A stretch of DNA of 64,000 nucleotides from Nonomuraea purpurea. Lineage in GTDB: Bacteria; Actinomycetota; Actinomycetes; Streptosporangiales; Streptosporangiaceae. The stretch is taken from positions 1 to 64,000 of the forward strand of contig NZ_JBHSBI010000028.1 in the NCBI RefSeq assembly GCF_042650645.1, in the 5' to 3' direction. The notes beneath the pieces were generated by a model, which saw only the letters and a list, made by a program, of their open reading frames with translations, did not search any database and was not told the origin of the DNA. The position numbers were made by a program, and so were the translations under genes. This document shows positions 15,042-23,338 of this stretch, piece by piece (the first letter of the stretch is position 1; each line of letters opens with the position of its first letter).

Positions 15042-16543
15042 AGACGGTCAGGCATTGGATCAACGGGGCGCTCGCCGACGGCGACCCCCGTACCTCGGAG
15101 CTCTACAACCCGGCGAACGGCGAGGTCGCCGGGCACGTGACGATGGCCTCCGCGGCGGACGTGGACGCGGCCGTGGCCGCCGCCACGGCGGCCTTCCCCG
15201 CCTGGCGTGACTCCTCGCTCGTCAAGCGGTCGCAGGTGCTGTTCCGCTTCCGCGAGCTCATGCACGCCCACCGCGACGAACTGGCCGCGCTGATCTCCGC
15301 CGAGCACGGCAAGGTGCACTCCGACGCGCTCGGCGAGGTGGCCCGCGGCCTGGAGGTCGTGGAGTTCGCCTGCGGGATCCCGCACCTGCTCAAGGGCGGC
15401 TTCTCCGAAGGCGTCTCGACCCGGGTCGACTCCTACTCGATCCGGCAGCCGCTGGGCGTCGTGGCCGGGATCACGCCGTTCAACTTCCCCGCCATGGTGC
15501 CGATGTGGATGTACCCGATCGCGATCGCGTGCGGGAACGCGTTCGTGCTCAAGCCGTCGGAGAAGGACCCGTCGGCGTCGCTGCTCATGGCGCGGCTGTG
15601 GCAGGAGGCCGGGCTGCCCGACGGCGTCTTCAACGTCGTGCAGGGCGACAAGGTCGCCGTGGACCGGCTGCTTGAGCACCCCGACGTGCGCGCGGTGTCG
15701 TTCGTCGGCTCCACCCCGATCGCCAAGTACGTCTACGAGCGCGGCACCGCGCACGGCAAGCGCGTCCAGGCGCTCGGCGGGGCCAAGAACCACATGCTCG
15801 TGCTGCCCGACGCCGACCTCGACCTGGTCGCCGACTCGGCGGTGTCGGCAGGGTTCGGCTCGGCGGGGGAGCGGTGCATGGCGATCTCCGTCGTGCTGGC
15901 CGTCGACCCGGTCGGCGACGAACTCGTCCAGAAGATCGTCGAGCGGGTCGAACGGCTCGTGATCGGCCCTGGCGACAACCCCGAGTCCCAGATGGGGCCG
16001 CTGGTCACCGAGGCCCACCGCGACAAGGTCGCCTCCTACCTCGACCTCGGCGTCGAGGAGGGCGCCAAGCTGGTCGTCGACGGCCGCGAGAGCGAGGTGC
16101 TCGGCGGCGGCAAGGCCTCGGAGGCCAAGGGGTTCTGGCTCGGGCCGACGGTGCTCGACCACGTGCCCGCCGGCTCGCGTACGCACATCGACGAGATCTT
16201 CGGCCCGGTGTTGTCGATCGTGCGCGTCGGCTCGTACGAGGAGGGCCTGGAGCTGATCAACGGCGGCCTGTACGGCAACGGCACCGCGATCTTCACCAAC
16301 GACGGCGGCGCGGCCCGGCGCTTCCAGAACGAGGTCGAGGTCGGCATGGTCGGCATCAACGTGCCCATCCCGGTGCCGATGGCCTTCTACAGCTTCGGCG
16401 GCTGGAAGGCCTCGCTGTTCGGCGACACGCACGTGCACGGCACCGAGGGTGTGCACTTCTACACCCGGGGCAAGGTCGTGACCTCCCGCTGGCTCGACCC
16501 GTCCCACGGCGGAGTGAACCTGGGCTTCCCCACGAACAGGTAA
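15038..16543 (+). CDS. mmsA: CoA-acylating methylmalonate-semialdehyde dehydrogenase
   Basis: A 501-residue aldehyde dehydrogenase of the MmsA branch, which turns methylmalonate or malonate semialdehyde into propionyl-CoA or acetyl-CoA with NAD+ and CoA. It carries GITPFNFPAMVPMWMYPIAI (the MmsA-type cofactor region), LGGAKNHMLVLPDAD, the nucleophile cysteine in GSAGERCMAIS (about residue 285), and FYSFGGWKASLFGD near the end. The GTG start at 15038 overlaps the aminotransferase stop by four bases. The pair forms an operon for omega-amino acid catabolism. Length is normal for the family. Confidence 0.93.
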   Translation: MKTVRHWINGALADGDPRTSELYNPANGEVAGHVTMASAADVDAAVAAATAAFPAWRDSSLVKRSQVLFRFRELMHAHRDELAALISAEHGKVHSDALGEVARGLEVVEFACGIPHLLKGGFSEGVSTRVDSYSIRQPLGVVAGITPFNFPAMVPMWMYPIAIACGNAFVLKPSEKDPSASLLMARLWQEAGLPDGVFNVVQGDKVAVDRLLEHPDVRAVSFVGSTPIAKYVYERGTAHGKRVQALGGAKNHMLVLPDADLDLVADSAVSAGFGSAGERCMAISVVLAVDPVGDELVQKIVERVERLVIGPGDNPESQMGPLVTEAHRDKVASYLDLGVEEGAKLVVDGRESEVLGGGKASEAKGFWLGPTVLDHVPAGSRTHIDEIFGPVLSIVRVGSYEEGLELINGGLYGNGTAIFTNDGGAARRFQNEVEVGMVGINVPIPVPMAFYSFGGWKASLFGDTHVHGTEGVHFYTRGKVVTSRWLDPSHGGVNLGFPTNR

Positions 16544-16627
16544 GCGACGATTCCCGACGGGAGGGACGCGCATCCCTCCCGTCCGAGTCCCGGTAAGCTC
16601 CAGGCCACTGGGACAGAGGGGGACATC

Positions 16628-17722
16628 GTGAAACGTCGTCGCACTAATGCCATGGCGCTCGCCGTAACGGCGCTGGTCGCCGGCATGGGCGCGGCGGCCC
16701 CCACACCGACGCCGACGCCCACCCCGAGCGCCACGCAGAGCGACGGCACGCTGCAGATCCTCACCTATCGCGGTTACGCCGAGTACGGCGGCGTCAGTCC
16801 CAAGGTCAACTGGATGTCCTCGTTCGAGAAGGAGACCGGTTGCCGGGTCGCCAGGCAGGACTCCGTCCAGAGCGCGCAGGAGATGGCAGCCAGGGTCAAG
16901 GAGCGGCCCTACGACGTGATCTCCGCCGGGCCGGTGCTGGCGAGCGAACTCATCGAGGACAAGCAGGTGCAGGCCATCGATCCGGCCAAGGTGGCCGACT
17001 ACAAGGACGTCGACGAACGCTTCCGCGACATGGTGACGGTGTCGGGCAAGGTCTACGGGGTGCCCTACCTGTGGGGGTTCCACGAGTTCATCTACGACTC
17101 CAGCAGGGTCAAGGGCGATCTGCGGCAGGCGTTCGCCTCCAACCGGGTGGCGCTGCGCGACAGCCCGCTGACGATCGCCGACGCCGCGCTGGCCGAAGGG
17201 TCGTCGGGGGATCCGTTCGAGCTGAGCAAGGAGCGGCTCGACCGTGCCATGGGGCTGCTCGACCAGGCCAAGGACCGCACGTACTGGGCCAACCCGATCG
17301 ACCTCGTCACCGGGTTCGCCACCGGATCGCTCGACTACGCCCAGGCCACCCCGTACTACCGCCTTCTCCTGGAGAAGGCCGGCAAGCCGGTCAGGGCGCT
17401 CCCGACGCGCAAGACCACCGGATGGGTGGACTCCTGGATGCTCGGCGCGAACGTCTCCGACACCACCTGCGCCTACCGGTGGCTCAACTGGGTGAGCGCG
17501 CCCGAGGCGCAGCGTGACGCCGCCGCGTGGGCGGGGCTGGCGCCGGCCAACGACAAGGCGTGCAAGGGGCGGGCCAGGCCGATGTGCGACCTGTACGGGA
17601 GAGGCAAGAAGCTCGACCGGATCGCCTTTGCCGTACGGCCTCCCGGGGGTTGCCGGGCGGATGACGGGGAATGCACTGACTATGCCGCCTGGACCGAACG
17701 GTGGCGGCAGCTCTCCGAGTGA
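16628..17722 (+). CDS. Secreted PotD-like solute-binding protein, no lipobox
   Basis: A 364-residue extracellular solute-binding protein resembling spermidine/putrescine binding proteins (LQILTYRGYAEYG at the mature start, then VPYLWGFHEFIYDSS and DLVTGFATGSLDYAQ). A Sec signal peptide (residues 1-24) ends in GAAAP and is followed by a Thr-Pro repeat linker. There is no Leu-x-x-Cys lipobox, so the protein would be released rather than anchored. No permease or ATPase gene is adjacent. The GTG start has an AGAGGGGG-type site 6-8 bases upstream. Lying between mmsA and gabT, it probably binds a polyamine or amino-acid-like substrate for the same catabolic block. Confidence 0.83.
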   Translation: MKRRRTNAMALAVTALVAGMGAAAPTPTPTPTPSATQSDGTLQILTYRGYAEYGGVSPKVNWMSSFEKETGCRVARQDSVQSAQEMAARVKERPYDVISAGPVLASELIEDKQVQAIDPAKVADYKDVDERFRDMVTVSGKVYGVPYLWGFHEFIYDSSRVKGDLRQAFASNRVALRDSPLTIADAALAEGSSGDPFELSKERLDRAMGLLDQAKDRTYWANPIDLVTGFATGSLDYAQATPYYRLLLEKAGKPVRALPTRKTTGWVDSWMLGANVSDTTCAYRWLNWVSAPEAQRDAAAWAGLAPANDKACKGRARPMCDLYGRGKKLDRIAFAVRPPGGCRADDGECTDYAAWTERWRQLSE

Positions 17723-17785
17723 TTGGGGCCCGCCGGCCCCACCGTGCGCGGGCGCGCCCCCTCCCCCCGCTGGGCGCGGCCTGCG

Positions 17786-17824
17786 GAGACGCCCCGGGCC
17801 TTCCCCTCTGTCCCGGGGCGTCTC
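17786..17824. terminator. Strong 13-bp stem, probably bidirectional terminator
   Basis: GAGACGCCCCGGG (17786-17798) pairs perfectly with CCCGGGGCGTCTC (17812-17824) around a 13-base loop. It lies between the ends of the convergent genes at 16628-17722 and 17846-18079. A smaller stem GGGGCC-CGCC-GGCCCC is at 17725-17740. Confidence 0.72.
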
Positions 17825-17845
17825 GCTCACGGGGTTACGGGGCTT

Positions 17846-18079
17846 TCAGCGGGATGGGAAGGCGACGACCGTGGCCTTCGGGGCGGGCAGGAGCGCCTCG
17901 GCGCAGTCGCCGCAGGCGAAGACCGCGGAGTCGTCGGGCAGCCGGCCCACGCGCATGCGCGGACGCGGCCACCTCTTGTGGCAGACGACGCAGGAGTCGC
18001 CCTCTCGCTGGGCCGGGCTCAGGCCTTCAGGGTCGAACGTCAACATACTCTGCGCCGTTCTGGTCGGACCCCAGTTCAT
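17846..18079 (-). CDS. Small two-CxxC zinc-ribbon-like protein
   Basis: A 77-residue protein with two CxxC pairs (CVVCHKRWPRP and CGDC), which suggests one bound zinc. I do not recognise a named family. The start at 18079 is preferred over an ATG at 18097 because GGGGAG lies 4 bases upstream. It lies between the binding-protein gene and gabT. Its role could be DNA or RNA binding or protein contact, but nothing in the sequence decides this. Confidence 0.6.
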   Translation of the reverse strand: MNWGPTRTAQSMLTFDPEGLSPAQREGDSCVVCHKRWPRPRMRVGRLPDDSAVFACGDCAEALLPAPKATVVAFPSR

Positions 18080-18198
18080 CACGCTCCCCGATGCCATCGA
18101 CCATCCGTATGTCGCAACCGTTATAACCCTGACCGAGGCCGTGAGCGTCTAGCTGAGCGTCAAGTCAGGGTGAATTCTCTACCCGACCGACGTCAGTT

Positions 18199-18252
18199 AA
18201 CCCAACAAAATCGGGCATCCAGCCGCAAGCCGGATGCCCGATTCGTTGGGTT
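18199..18252 (-). terminator. Two-tier hairpin terminator of gabT
   Basis: An inner stem of 10 bp (TCGGGCATCC at 18211-18220 with GGATGCCCGA at 18232-18241) lies inside an outer AACCCAAC (18199-18206)/GTTGGGTT (18245-18252) repeat. The A-rich left side becomes a T-run on the minus strand, right after the gabT stop codon. Confidence 0.75.
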
Positions 18253-18257
18253 TTATT

Positions 18258-19586
18258 CTAGAGCTCGGATATCGCCTTCTCCAGAATGCCCAAGCCCTCC
18301 TCGAGCAGGTGTTCGGGGATGACGAGGGGCGGCAGGAAGCGCAGGACGTTGCCGTACGTGCCCGCCGTCAGCACCAGCAGGCCCTCGGCGTGGCAGCGCT
18401 TGACGACCTCCGCCACGGCGGCCGGGTTCGGGTCCTTGGTGCCCGGCTGGACCAGCTCGATCGCGATCATCGCGCCACGGCCCCGCACGTCGCCGATCAC
18501 GTCGAAGCGTTCCTGGAGAGCCTTCAGTCGCGGGAGCATGATGTCGCCGATGCGGCGGGCCCTGGCGACCAGGTCCTCCTCCTCGATCGTCTCCAGCACG
18601 CCGAGGGCGGCCTCGCAGGCCAGGGGGTTGCCGCCGTAGGTGCCGCCGAGGCCGCCGGCGTGCACCTCGTCCATGATCTCCGCCCGGCCCGTCACGGCGG
18701 CCAGCGGCAGGCCGCCCGCGATGCCCTTGGCCGTGGTGATGATGTCGGGGACGACGCCCTCGTCCTCGCAGGCGAAGAGCGTGCCCGTCCTGGCGAAGCC
18801 GGTCTGCACCTCGTCGGCCACGAACACGATGCCGTTGGCCTTGCAGAACTCCGCGATGCGCGGCAGGAAACCCTTGGCCGGCACGATGAACCCGCCCTCG
18901 CCGGCGATCGGCTCGATCACCACGGCGGCCACGTTCTCGGCGCCGATCTGCTTGGTGATCAGATCGATGGCCTGTTCGGCGGCCTCCTGCGCGCAGTTCT
19001 CCGGCCCGCCCGGCCAGCGGAACGGATACGCCAGCGGCGCCCGGTACACCTCCGGTGCGAACGGCCCGAACCGGTGCTTGTACGGCATGTTCTTGGCCGT
19101 CAGCGTCATCGTGAGCAGCGTGCGGCCGTGGTAGCCGTGGTCGAACACCACGACGGCCGGCCTGCCGGTGGCGTGCCTGGCGATCTTGACCGCGTTCTCC
19201 ACGGCTTCGGCGCCCGAGTTCACCAGGAACGTACGCTTGTCGTGGTCTCCCGGGGTCAGCTCGTTGAGCTTCTCGCACACCCGCACATACGACTCGTACG
19301 GAGTGACCATGAAACAGGTGTGGGTGAAGTCGGAAACCTGCTTCTGGACGCGGTCGACGACCTTGGGCGCGGCGTTGCCCACGTTCGTGACGGCGATGCC
19401 GGAGCCGAAGTCGATCAGTGAGTTCCCGTCGGCGTCCTGCACCACGCCGCCGCCGGCGCGGGTGACGAAGACCGGCAGGGTGGTGCCGATGCCGGGCGGG
19501 ACGGCGGCCTGCTTGCGGGCCAGCAACTCCTGGGACTTGGGGCCGGGGATCGCGGTCACGAGGCGCCGCTCCTGGGGAATGCTCAT
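18258..19586 (-). CDS. gabT: 4-aminobutyrate-2-oxoglutarate transaminase
   Basis: A 442-residue class III aminotransferase that converts GABA to succinate semialdehyde. Motifs are FLVNSGAEAVENAVKIAR (about 109-126), FDHGYHGRTLLTMTLTAKNM, FVADEVQTGFARTG (about 243-256), and the PLP lysine in ITTAKGIAGGLPL (about 276-288). The full-length match to actinobacterial GabT is clear. It is divergent from the PucR-type regulator at 19678, its most likely regulator. With the aldehyde dehydrogenase at 23339 it could complete GABA degradation to succinate. Confidence 0.95.
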   Translation of the reverse strand: MSIPQERRLVTAIPGPKSQELLARKQAAVPPGIGTTLPVFVTRAGGGVVQDADGNSLIDFGSGIAVTNVGNAAPKVVDRVQKQVSDFTHTCFMVTPYESYVRVCEKLNELTPGDHDKRTFLVNSGAEAVENAVKIARHATGRPAVVVFDHGYHGRTLLTMTLTAKNMPYKHRFGPFAPEVYRAPLAYPFRWPGGPENCAQEAAEQAIDLITKQIGAENVAAVVIEPIAGEGGFIVPAKGFLPRIAEFCKANGIVFVADEVQTGFARTGTLFACEDEGVVPDIITTAKGIAGGLPLAAVTGRAEIMDEVHAGGLGGTYGGNPLACEAALGVLETIEEEDLVARARRIGDIMLPRLKALQERFDVIGDVRGRGAMIAIELVQPGTKDPNPAAVAEVVKRCHAEGLLVLTAGTYGNVLRFLPPLVIPEHLLEEGLGILEKAISEL

Positions 19587-19677
19587 GCTTTGACGCTACG
19601 GCGGGCTCCCACCTGCGCCGATACGTCGATATGTCACACTAAGGGTGTTCGTCTTTGCCAGAATGGATAAACCTCGC

Positions 19678-21141
19678 ATGCCGCCTTCGCTCCAGACCGT
19701 GGTGCGCCGCATGGGCCTGCGGCCGCTGGCCGGGATCACCGGTCGCGGGGCGCTGAACGCGGCCGTGCGCTGGGTGGCGGTCAGCGAACTGGCCGATCCT
19801 ACGCCGTACCTGGAGGGTGAGGAGCTGCTGCTCACCACCGGGATGCGGATGGAAGGCGACTTGAGCGGATATGTCGCCCGGCTGGTGGCCCGCGGTGTTA
19901 CCGGGCTCGGCTTCGGCGTCGGCGTCTCCCACGAGCAGACGCCCGCCGCCCTCGTCACCGCCGCCGACGAGGCCGGGCTGCCACTGCTGGAGGTGCCGCG
20001 CGAGACGCCGTTCATCGCGATCGGCAAGGCGGTCAGCGAACTCCTGGCCGCCGAGCAGTACGAGGAGATCACCCGCGCCTTCGCCGCCCAAGGACGGCTC
20101 ACGCGGGCGGCGCTGAAGCCGGAGGGCATGCACGCGGTCATCGACCGGCTGGCCAAGGAGATCGGCGGCTGGGCCGCGCTGCTGGACGAGGCGGGCGAGG
20201 TGCGGCACGCCACCCACGGGGCGCAGGACGTCGCCGCCGAACTGGCCCGCCTGCGCCGCCTCCCGGAACCCGGAGGCTCCGTCGCGAGCCTGGCGCTGTC
20301 CGGGCCCGGCGAGCACATCGTGGTACAGCCGCTGGGAGGCGGGGCCCGGCCGCGCGGCTTCTTCGCAGTCGGGGCCAAGCAGGCGTTCCCACCCGTGGTC
20401 CACACCGTGATCAACGCCGCGGGCTCCCTCCTGACGCTCTCCCTCGAACAGGGACGCAGCCAGCTCGCCGCCGTCCGCCGGGTCCGTTCCGCCGTGCTGG
20501 AGCTGTTGCTGGCGGGGGAGGGGGAGCGGGCGCGCGCGGTGCTGGGGCCGCTCGGGGGGCGGCTGCCGGAGGAGCCGCTGGTGGTGCTCGCGGCCGGGGC
20601 CGACGCCCTGGAGGCGTTGGAGGGCCACGGCTTCGCCGCCTTGCACGCTTCGTCGGCCGTGGCGCTCGTCACCGAGGAGGTGGCGGAGAAGGCGGGGCAG
20701 GAAGTGGACGGGCCGGTGGGCGGCAGCCTGCCCTGCGGCTACGGCGAGACCTCCCTGCGGACCGGGCTGGACCAGGCCAGACGCGCTCTGGAGGCCGCCA
20801 GAACTCGTGGAGACGGGATGACGTGGTTCCGGAAGCTGGCCGGGCAGGGCTTGCTGGGGCTGCTCGACCAGTCCGCCGCCCAGGCGTTCTCGGCGTACTC
20901 CGAGGCGCTGCTGGCCCCGCTCACCGGGTACGGCTCGCGGGTGGACCTCGTGGAGTCGCTACGGGCGTACCTGGACAGCAACGGCCACTGGGACGCGGCG
21001 GCTCAGCGGCTCGGCGTCCACCGTCACACTCTGCGTTACCGGATGAAACGCGTCACCGAGCTGCTCGCCCGCGACCTCGACGACCCCGGGGTGCGCGCCG
21101 AGCTGTGGCTCGCGCTCGAAGCCACCCAGCGCCACCGTTAG
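19678..21141 (+). CDS. PucR family regulator, likely of gabT
   Basis: About 487 residues with the PucR layout: an N-terminal purine-catabolism sensor domain (AVRWVAVSELADPTPYLEGE), a variable middle, and a C-terminal helix-turn-helix (YLDSNGHWDAAAQRLGVHRH followed by TLRYRMKR). The start is uncertain: no ribosome binding site fits, and in-frame starts exist at 19645 (GTG), 19663 and 19678 (ATG). I took the last because homologues begin with the MPP-x-L pattern. It is divergent from gabT with less than 100 bases between them, so autoregulation and control of GABA breakdown are likely. Confidence 0.87.
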   Translation: MPPSLQTVVRRMGLRPLAGITGRGALNAAVRWVAVSELADPTPYLEGEELLLTTGMRMEGDLSGYVARLVARGVTGLGFGVGVSHEQTPAALVTAADEAGLPLLEVPRETPFIAIGKAVSELLAAEQYEEITRAFAAQGRLTRAALKPEGMHAVIDRLAKEIGGWAALLDEAGEVRHATHGAQDVAAELARLRRLPEPGGSVASLALSGPGEHIVVQPLGGGARPRGFFAVGAKQAFPPVVHTVINAAGSLLTLSLEQGRSQLAAVRRVRSAVLELLLAGEGERARAVLGPLGGRLPEEPLVVLAAGADALEALEGHGFAALHASSAVALVTEEVAEKAGQEVDGPVGGSLPCGYGETSLRTGLDQARRALEAARTRGDGMTWFRKLAGQGLLGLLDQSAAQAFSAYSEALLAPLTGYGSRVDLVESLRAYLDSNGHWDAAAQRLGVHRHTLRYRMKRVTELLARDLDDPGVRAELWLALEATQRHR

Positions 21142-21192
21142 CGAGCGACGATCGGCGCTCGGCAAGCGCCTGTCCACCACGACGGCGGCCCG

Positions 21193-21996
21193 TCAGTAGG
21201 CCGGGTAGCCGCCAGGCGCCGAGTGACCCCCCGGCGCTGGGTAGCCGCCAGGAGCCGGATAGCCACGGGGAGGCGGATAGTTGCCGGGGGCGGCCGGGAT
21301 GGTCGGGTGCCGTTGCTGGGCATCGGTGATCTGGTAGATGACGCCGATCGCCAGCCCGGCCGCCGCCAGCAGCGGCCCGGTGCTCAGCATGTCGAACACC
21401 GCGGCGGCCGACAGGCTATCCAGGTCATCTTCGTCGGCGCGAACCGTCAGCCGCGTGGCTACGTAAGTCATCAGGAGGGCCACCACCCAGGCCGCCCACC
21501 AGGCGTTGATCAGGACCTTCGACGGCGAGGCCGGGTAACGGGCGCGCGTGGAGGCGTACCAGATGTCGTCCACGATCCGCTTGGGGAACCAGAACGAGAT
21601 GATCGGCACCACCCAGCCGAAGAACACCCACGGCCTGGTGAGCCGGTGGCCGAGCGGCGAGAGGATCTCCGCGTTCGCTCGCACCCGGAACAGCCAGACC
21701 AGGAACGCCACGACGGCGACCAGGTAGGTGACCATCTCCAGGATGCTCGACAGGCGGGTTGCGCTGTCGAGGGCGTCGAGGTCCGCGTCGGACACGGTGC
21801 CTGGCTCCGTGGTGAGACGGTGCAAGATCGCTATGTACCAGGCGTCGACCCCCGCCGTGATGACTCCGATGACGGAGTTACAGATCAGGGCGAGCACGGC
21901 GAAGAGCGCGACGCCGCGGACCGGACGCAACGGTGGCGGTGGGGGCGGCGCGTACCCCTGAGGCGGGTATGGGTACCCGGGGGGAGGGGGATACAT
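21193..21996 (-). CDS. DUF4328 multi-pass membrane protein
   Basis: A 267-residue membrane protein. The N-terminus is a Pro/Tyr/Gly-rich cytoplasmic tail (about 1-22) and the C-terminus has YPAPGG-type repeats. Between them lie four to five hydrophobic helices (VALFAVLALICNSVIGVITA, MVTYLVAVVAFLVWLF, VFFGWVVPIISFW, LINAWWAAWVVALLMTYVA) and the sequence FPKRIVDDIWYAS typical of DUF4328. The function of the family is unknown. It is not obviously in an operon. Confidence 0.85.
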   Translation of the reverse strand: MYPPPPGYPYPPQGYAPPPPPPLRPVRGVALFAVLALICNSVIGVITAGVDAWYIAILHRLTTEPGTVSDADLDALDSATRLSSILEMVTYLVAVVAFLVWLFRVRANAEILSPLGHRLTRPWVFFGWVVPIISFWFPKRIVDDIWYASTRARYPASPSKVLINAWWAAWVVALLMTYVATRLTVRADEDDLDSLSAAAVFDMLSTGPLLAAAGLAIGVIYQITDAQQRHPTIPAAPGNYPPPRGYPAPGGYPAPGGHSAPGGYPAY

Positions 21997-22405
21997 GGCT
22001 CATGCCTTTCTGGAAAGGGGAGGCGGGCAGCGAGCCACTATGGCGAGCCAAGGTCCCGGACAGATCGTGGCTTTCCGCACGCACCCGGCTCGCCCTCCTC
22101 GCCTCCGACGGTGACGTGCGGAGGGTCGGGGCCCCGCTTTCCATGGCCGGCCGCCTCCTCCGCGGACGGGCGAAGCCATCCTTCTGGGCTGCTGGAACGT
22201 TCACCATGGGGTTATCCCTAGAGCATGATCCACACCGCAAGGACCTGATCATCCCCACCGGCAAGCGCAAACTCCCCCGCCGGCGTCTGCCGTGCCCTCC
22301 CCGGACAGGTGCCGCGCGGCGGGGCCGATCAGGAACGCGGACCCCCAGAGCTCCGATCCCGCTCAGGGCTGCCTCGCCCAGCGTCTGTACCAGCCTGCCG
22401 GGTCC
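21997..22405. other. 409-bp intergenic region
   Basis: It holds the 5' region of the DUF4328 gene and the 3' flank of the TetR gene. Frames on either strand show no recognisable domain. A weak hydrophobic-looking stretch on the minus strand near 22300-22400 might be a transporter relic, but I cannot support it. Confidence 0.4.
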
Positions 22406-23047
22406 CTAGGCGGGCGGCGGCGCCAGATTCTTGTCCACCAGGTAGCAGCAGATGGTGGCCATCGTGACCGCCGTGTACGTGCTGTCATCCCGCAGGTGCC
22501 CAGCACGTTCCAAACTGATCGCCCCCTGGGCCGCCGCCCACAGCGCGTCCGCGATCTTGCGGGGCTGTGTCGGGATCAGGTAACCGGCCGAGATGCAGTC
22601 GGCGATCACCCGGTCGAGGATGTTGAGCGCCGCCCGGGCCAGGGTTCTGGCGCGCTCGCTGGGTTCGAAACCGGGGATCGCCCGTTCGAACATCAAGCTG
22701 TAGTAGCCGGGCTCGGCCAGGCACGCCTGCCGGTAGGCGGGACCGAGGGCGGCCAGGAGCTCGAACGGGTCGCGTCGCGACGGCACCGCCTCCAGGAAAC
22801 GGCGGAAGCGCTCGAACCCCTCCAGGTAAAGTGCCTCGGCCAGGCCCTCCCTGTTGCCGAACATCGTGTAGATGACGGTCGTCGTGCATCCGGCCTCGGC
22901 GGCGATTCTGCGCATGGTCAGGCTCTCCGGCCCGTCCGACTCGAGCAGGTTGACCGCCACGTCAAGGAGTCGGGCACGGAGTTCGTCGTGACTGGCGCGC
23001 TCACCAAGGAGATAAGCGCCCTGTAGCCCCAGGGGCGCCGAGGTCAT
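22406..23047 (-). CDS. TetR/AcrR family regulator
   Basis: A 213-residue regulator: N-terminal helix-turn-helix (LLDVAVNLLESDGPESLTMR and TTVIYTMFGNREGLAEALY), and a C-terminal domain of the WHG type (LAALGPAYRQACLAEPGYYS). The ATG at 23047 has GGGAGG 4 bases upstream; a longer frame to 23074 does not. It is divergent from the aldehyde dehydrogenase at 23339, whose upstream region holds palindromes and repeated CATGG elements, so it is a candidate regulator of that gene. Confidence 0.86.
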   Translation of the reverse strand: MTSAPLGLQGAYLLGERASHDELRARLLDVAVNLLESDGPESLTMRRIAAEAGCTTTVIYTMFGNREGLAEALYLEGFERFRRFLEAVPSRRDPFELLAALGPAYRQACLAEPGYYSLMFERAIPGFEPSERARTLARAALNILDRVIADCISAGYLIPTQPRKIADALWAAAQGAISLERAGHLRDDSTYTAVTMATICCYLVDKNLAPPPA

Positions 23048-23196
23048 GAAACCTCCCTCGTGGCCAAGGAGCACAGCGTCCTTGTGACCTCACGTCGTTC
23101 GGTCACGGGGCCCACGCCTTTCTGATCGGGGGCCCGCCGCGCTGGAGACCCGCACACGATGACTTAGCCATGGCGGAGATCCCTCAAACCACTCCG

Positions 23197-23306
23197 CATG
23201 GTAAACATCCCGAATTGGGTCTACTTCTGTTACATCATGGGTATACACCAGGGCTTGTACTTAACGGTGAGCCCTCGTGGGAGTCTTGTGCACCATGGTG
23301 TAAATC
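23197..23306. promoter_or_regulatory. Repeated CATGG-type elements upstream of aldehyde dehydrogenase
   Basis: Three related 15-base elements, CATGGTAAACATCCC (23197), CATGGGTATACACCA (23236) and CATGGTGTAAATCCC (23294), precede the ALDH start. The third overlaps the perfect palindrome CACCATGGTG at 23291-23300. They may be binding sites of the divergent TetR protein. Confidence 0.4.
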
Positions 23307-23338
23307 CCCGATCCCCGTCTTGGCATAACGTCGTGAGT

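Noticed and set aside
14708..17830. A minus-strand open frame of 1040 codons
   Set aside because: It is antisense to the aminotransferase, mmsA and binding-protein genes, whose motifs are clear. The frame has no recognisable domain.
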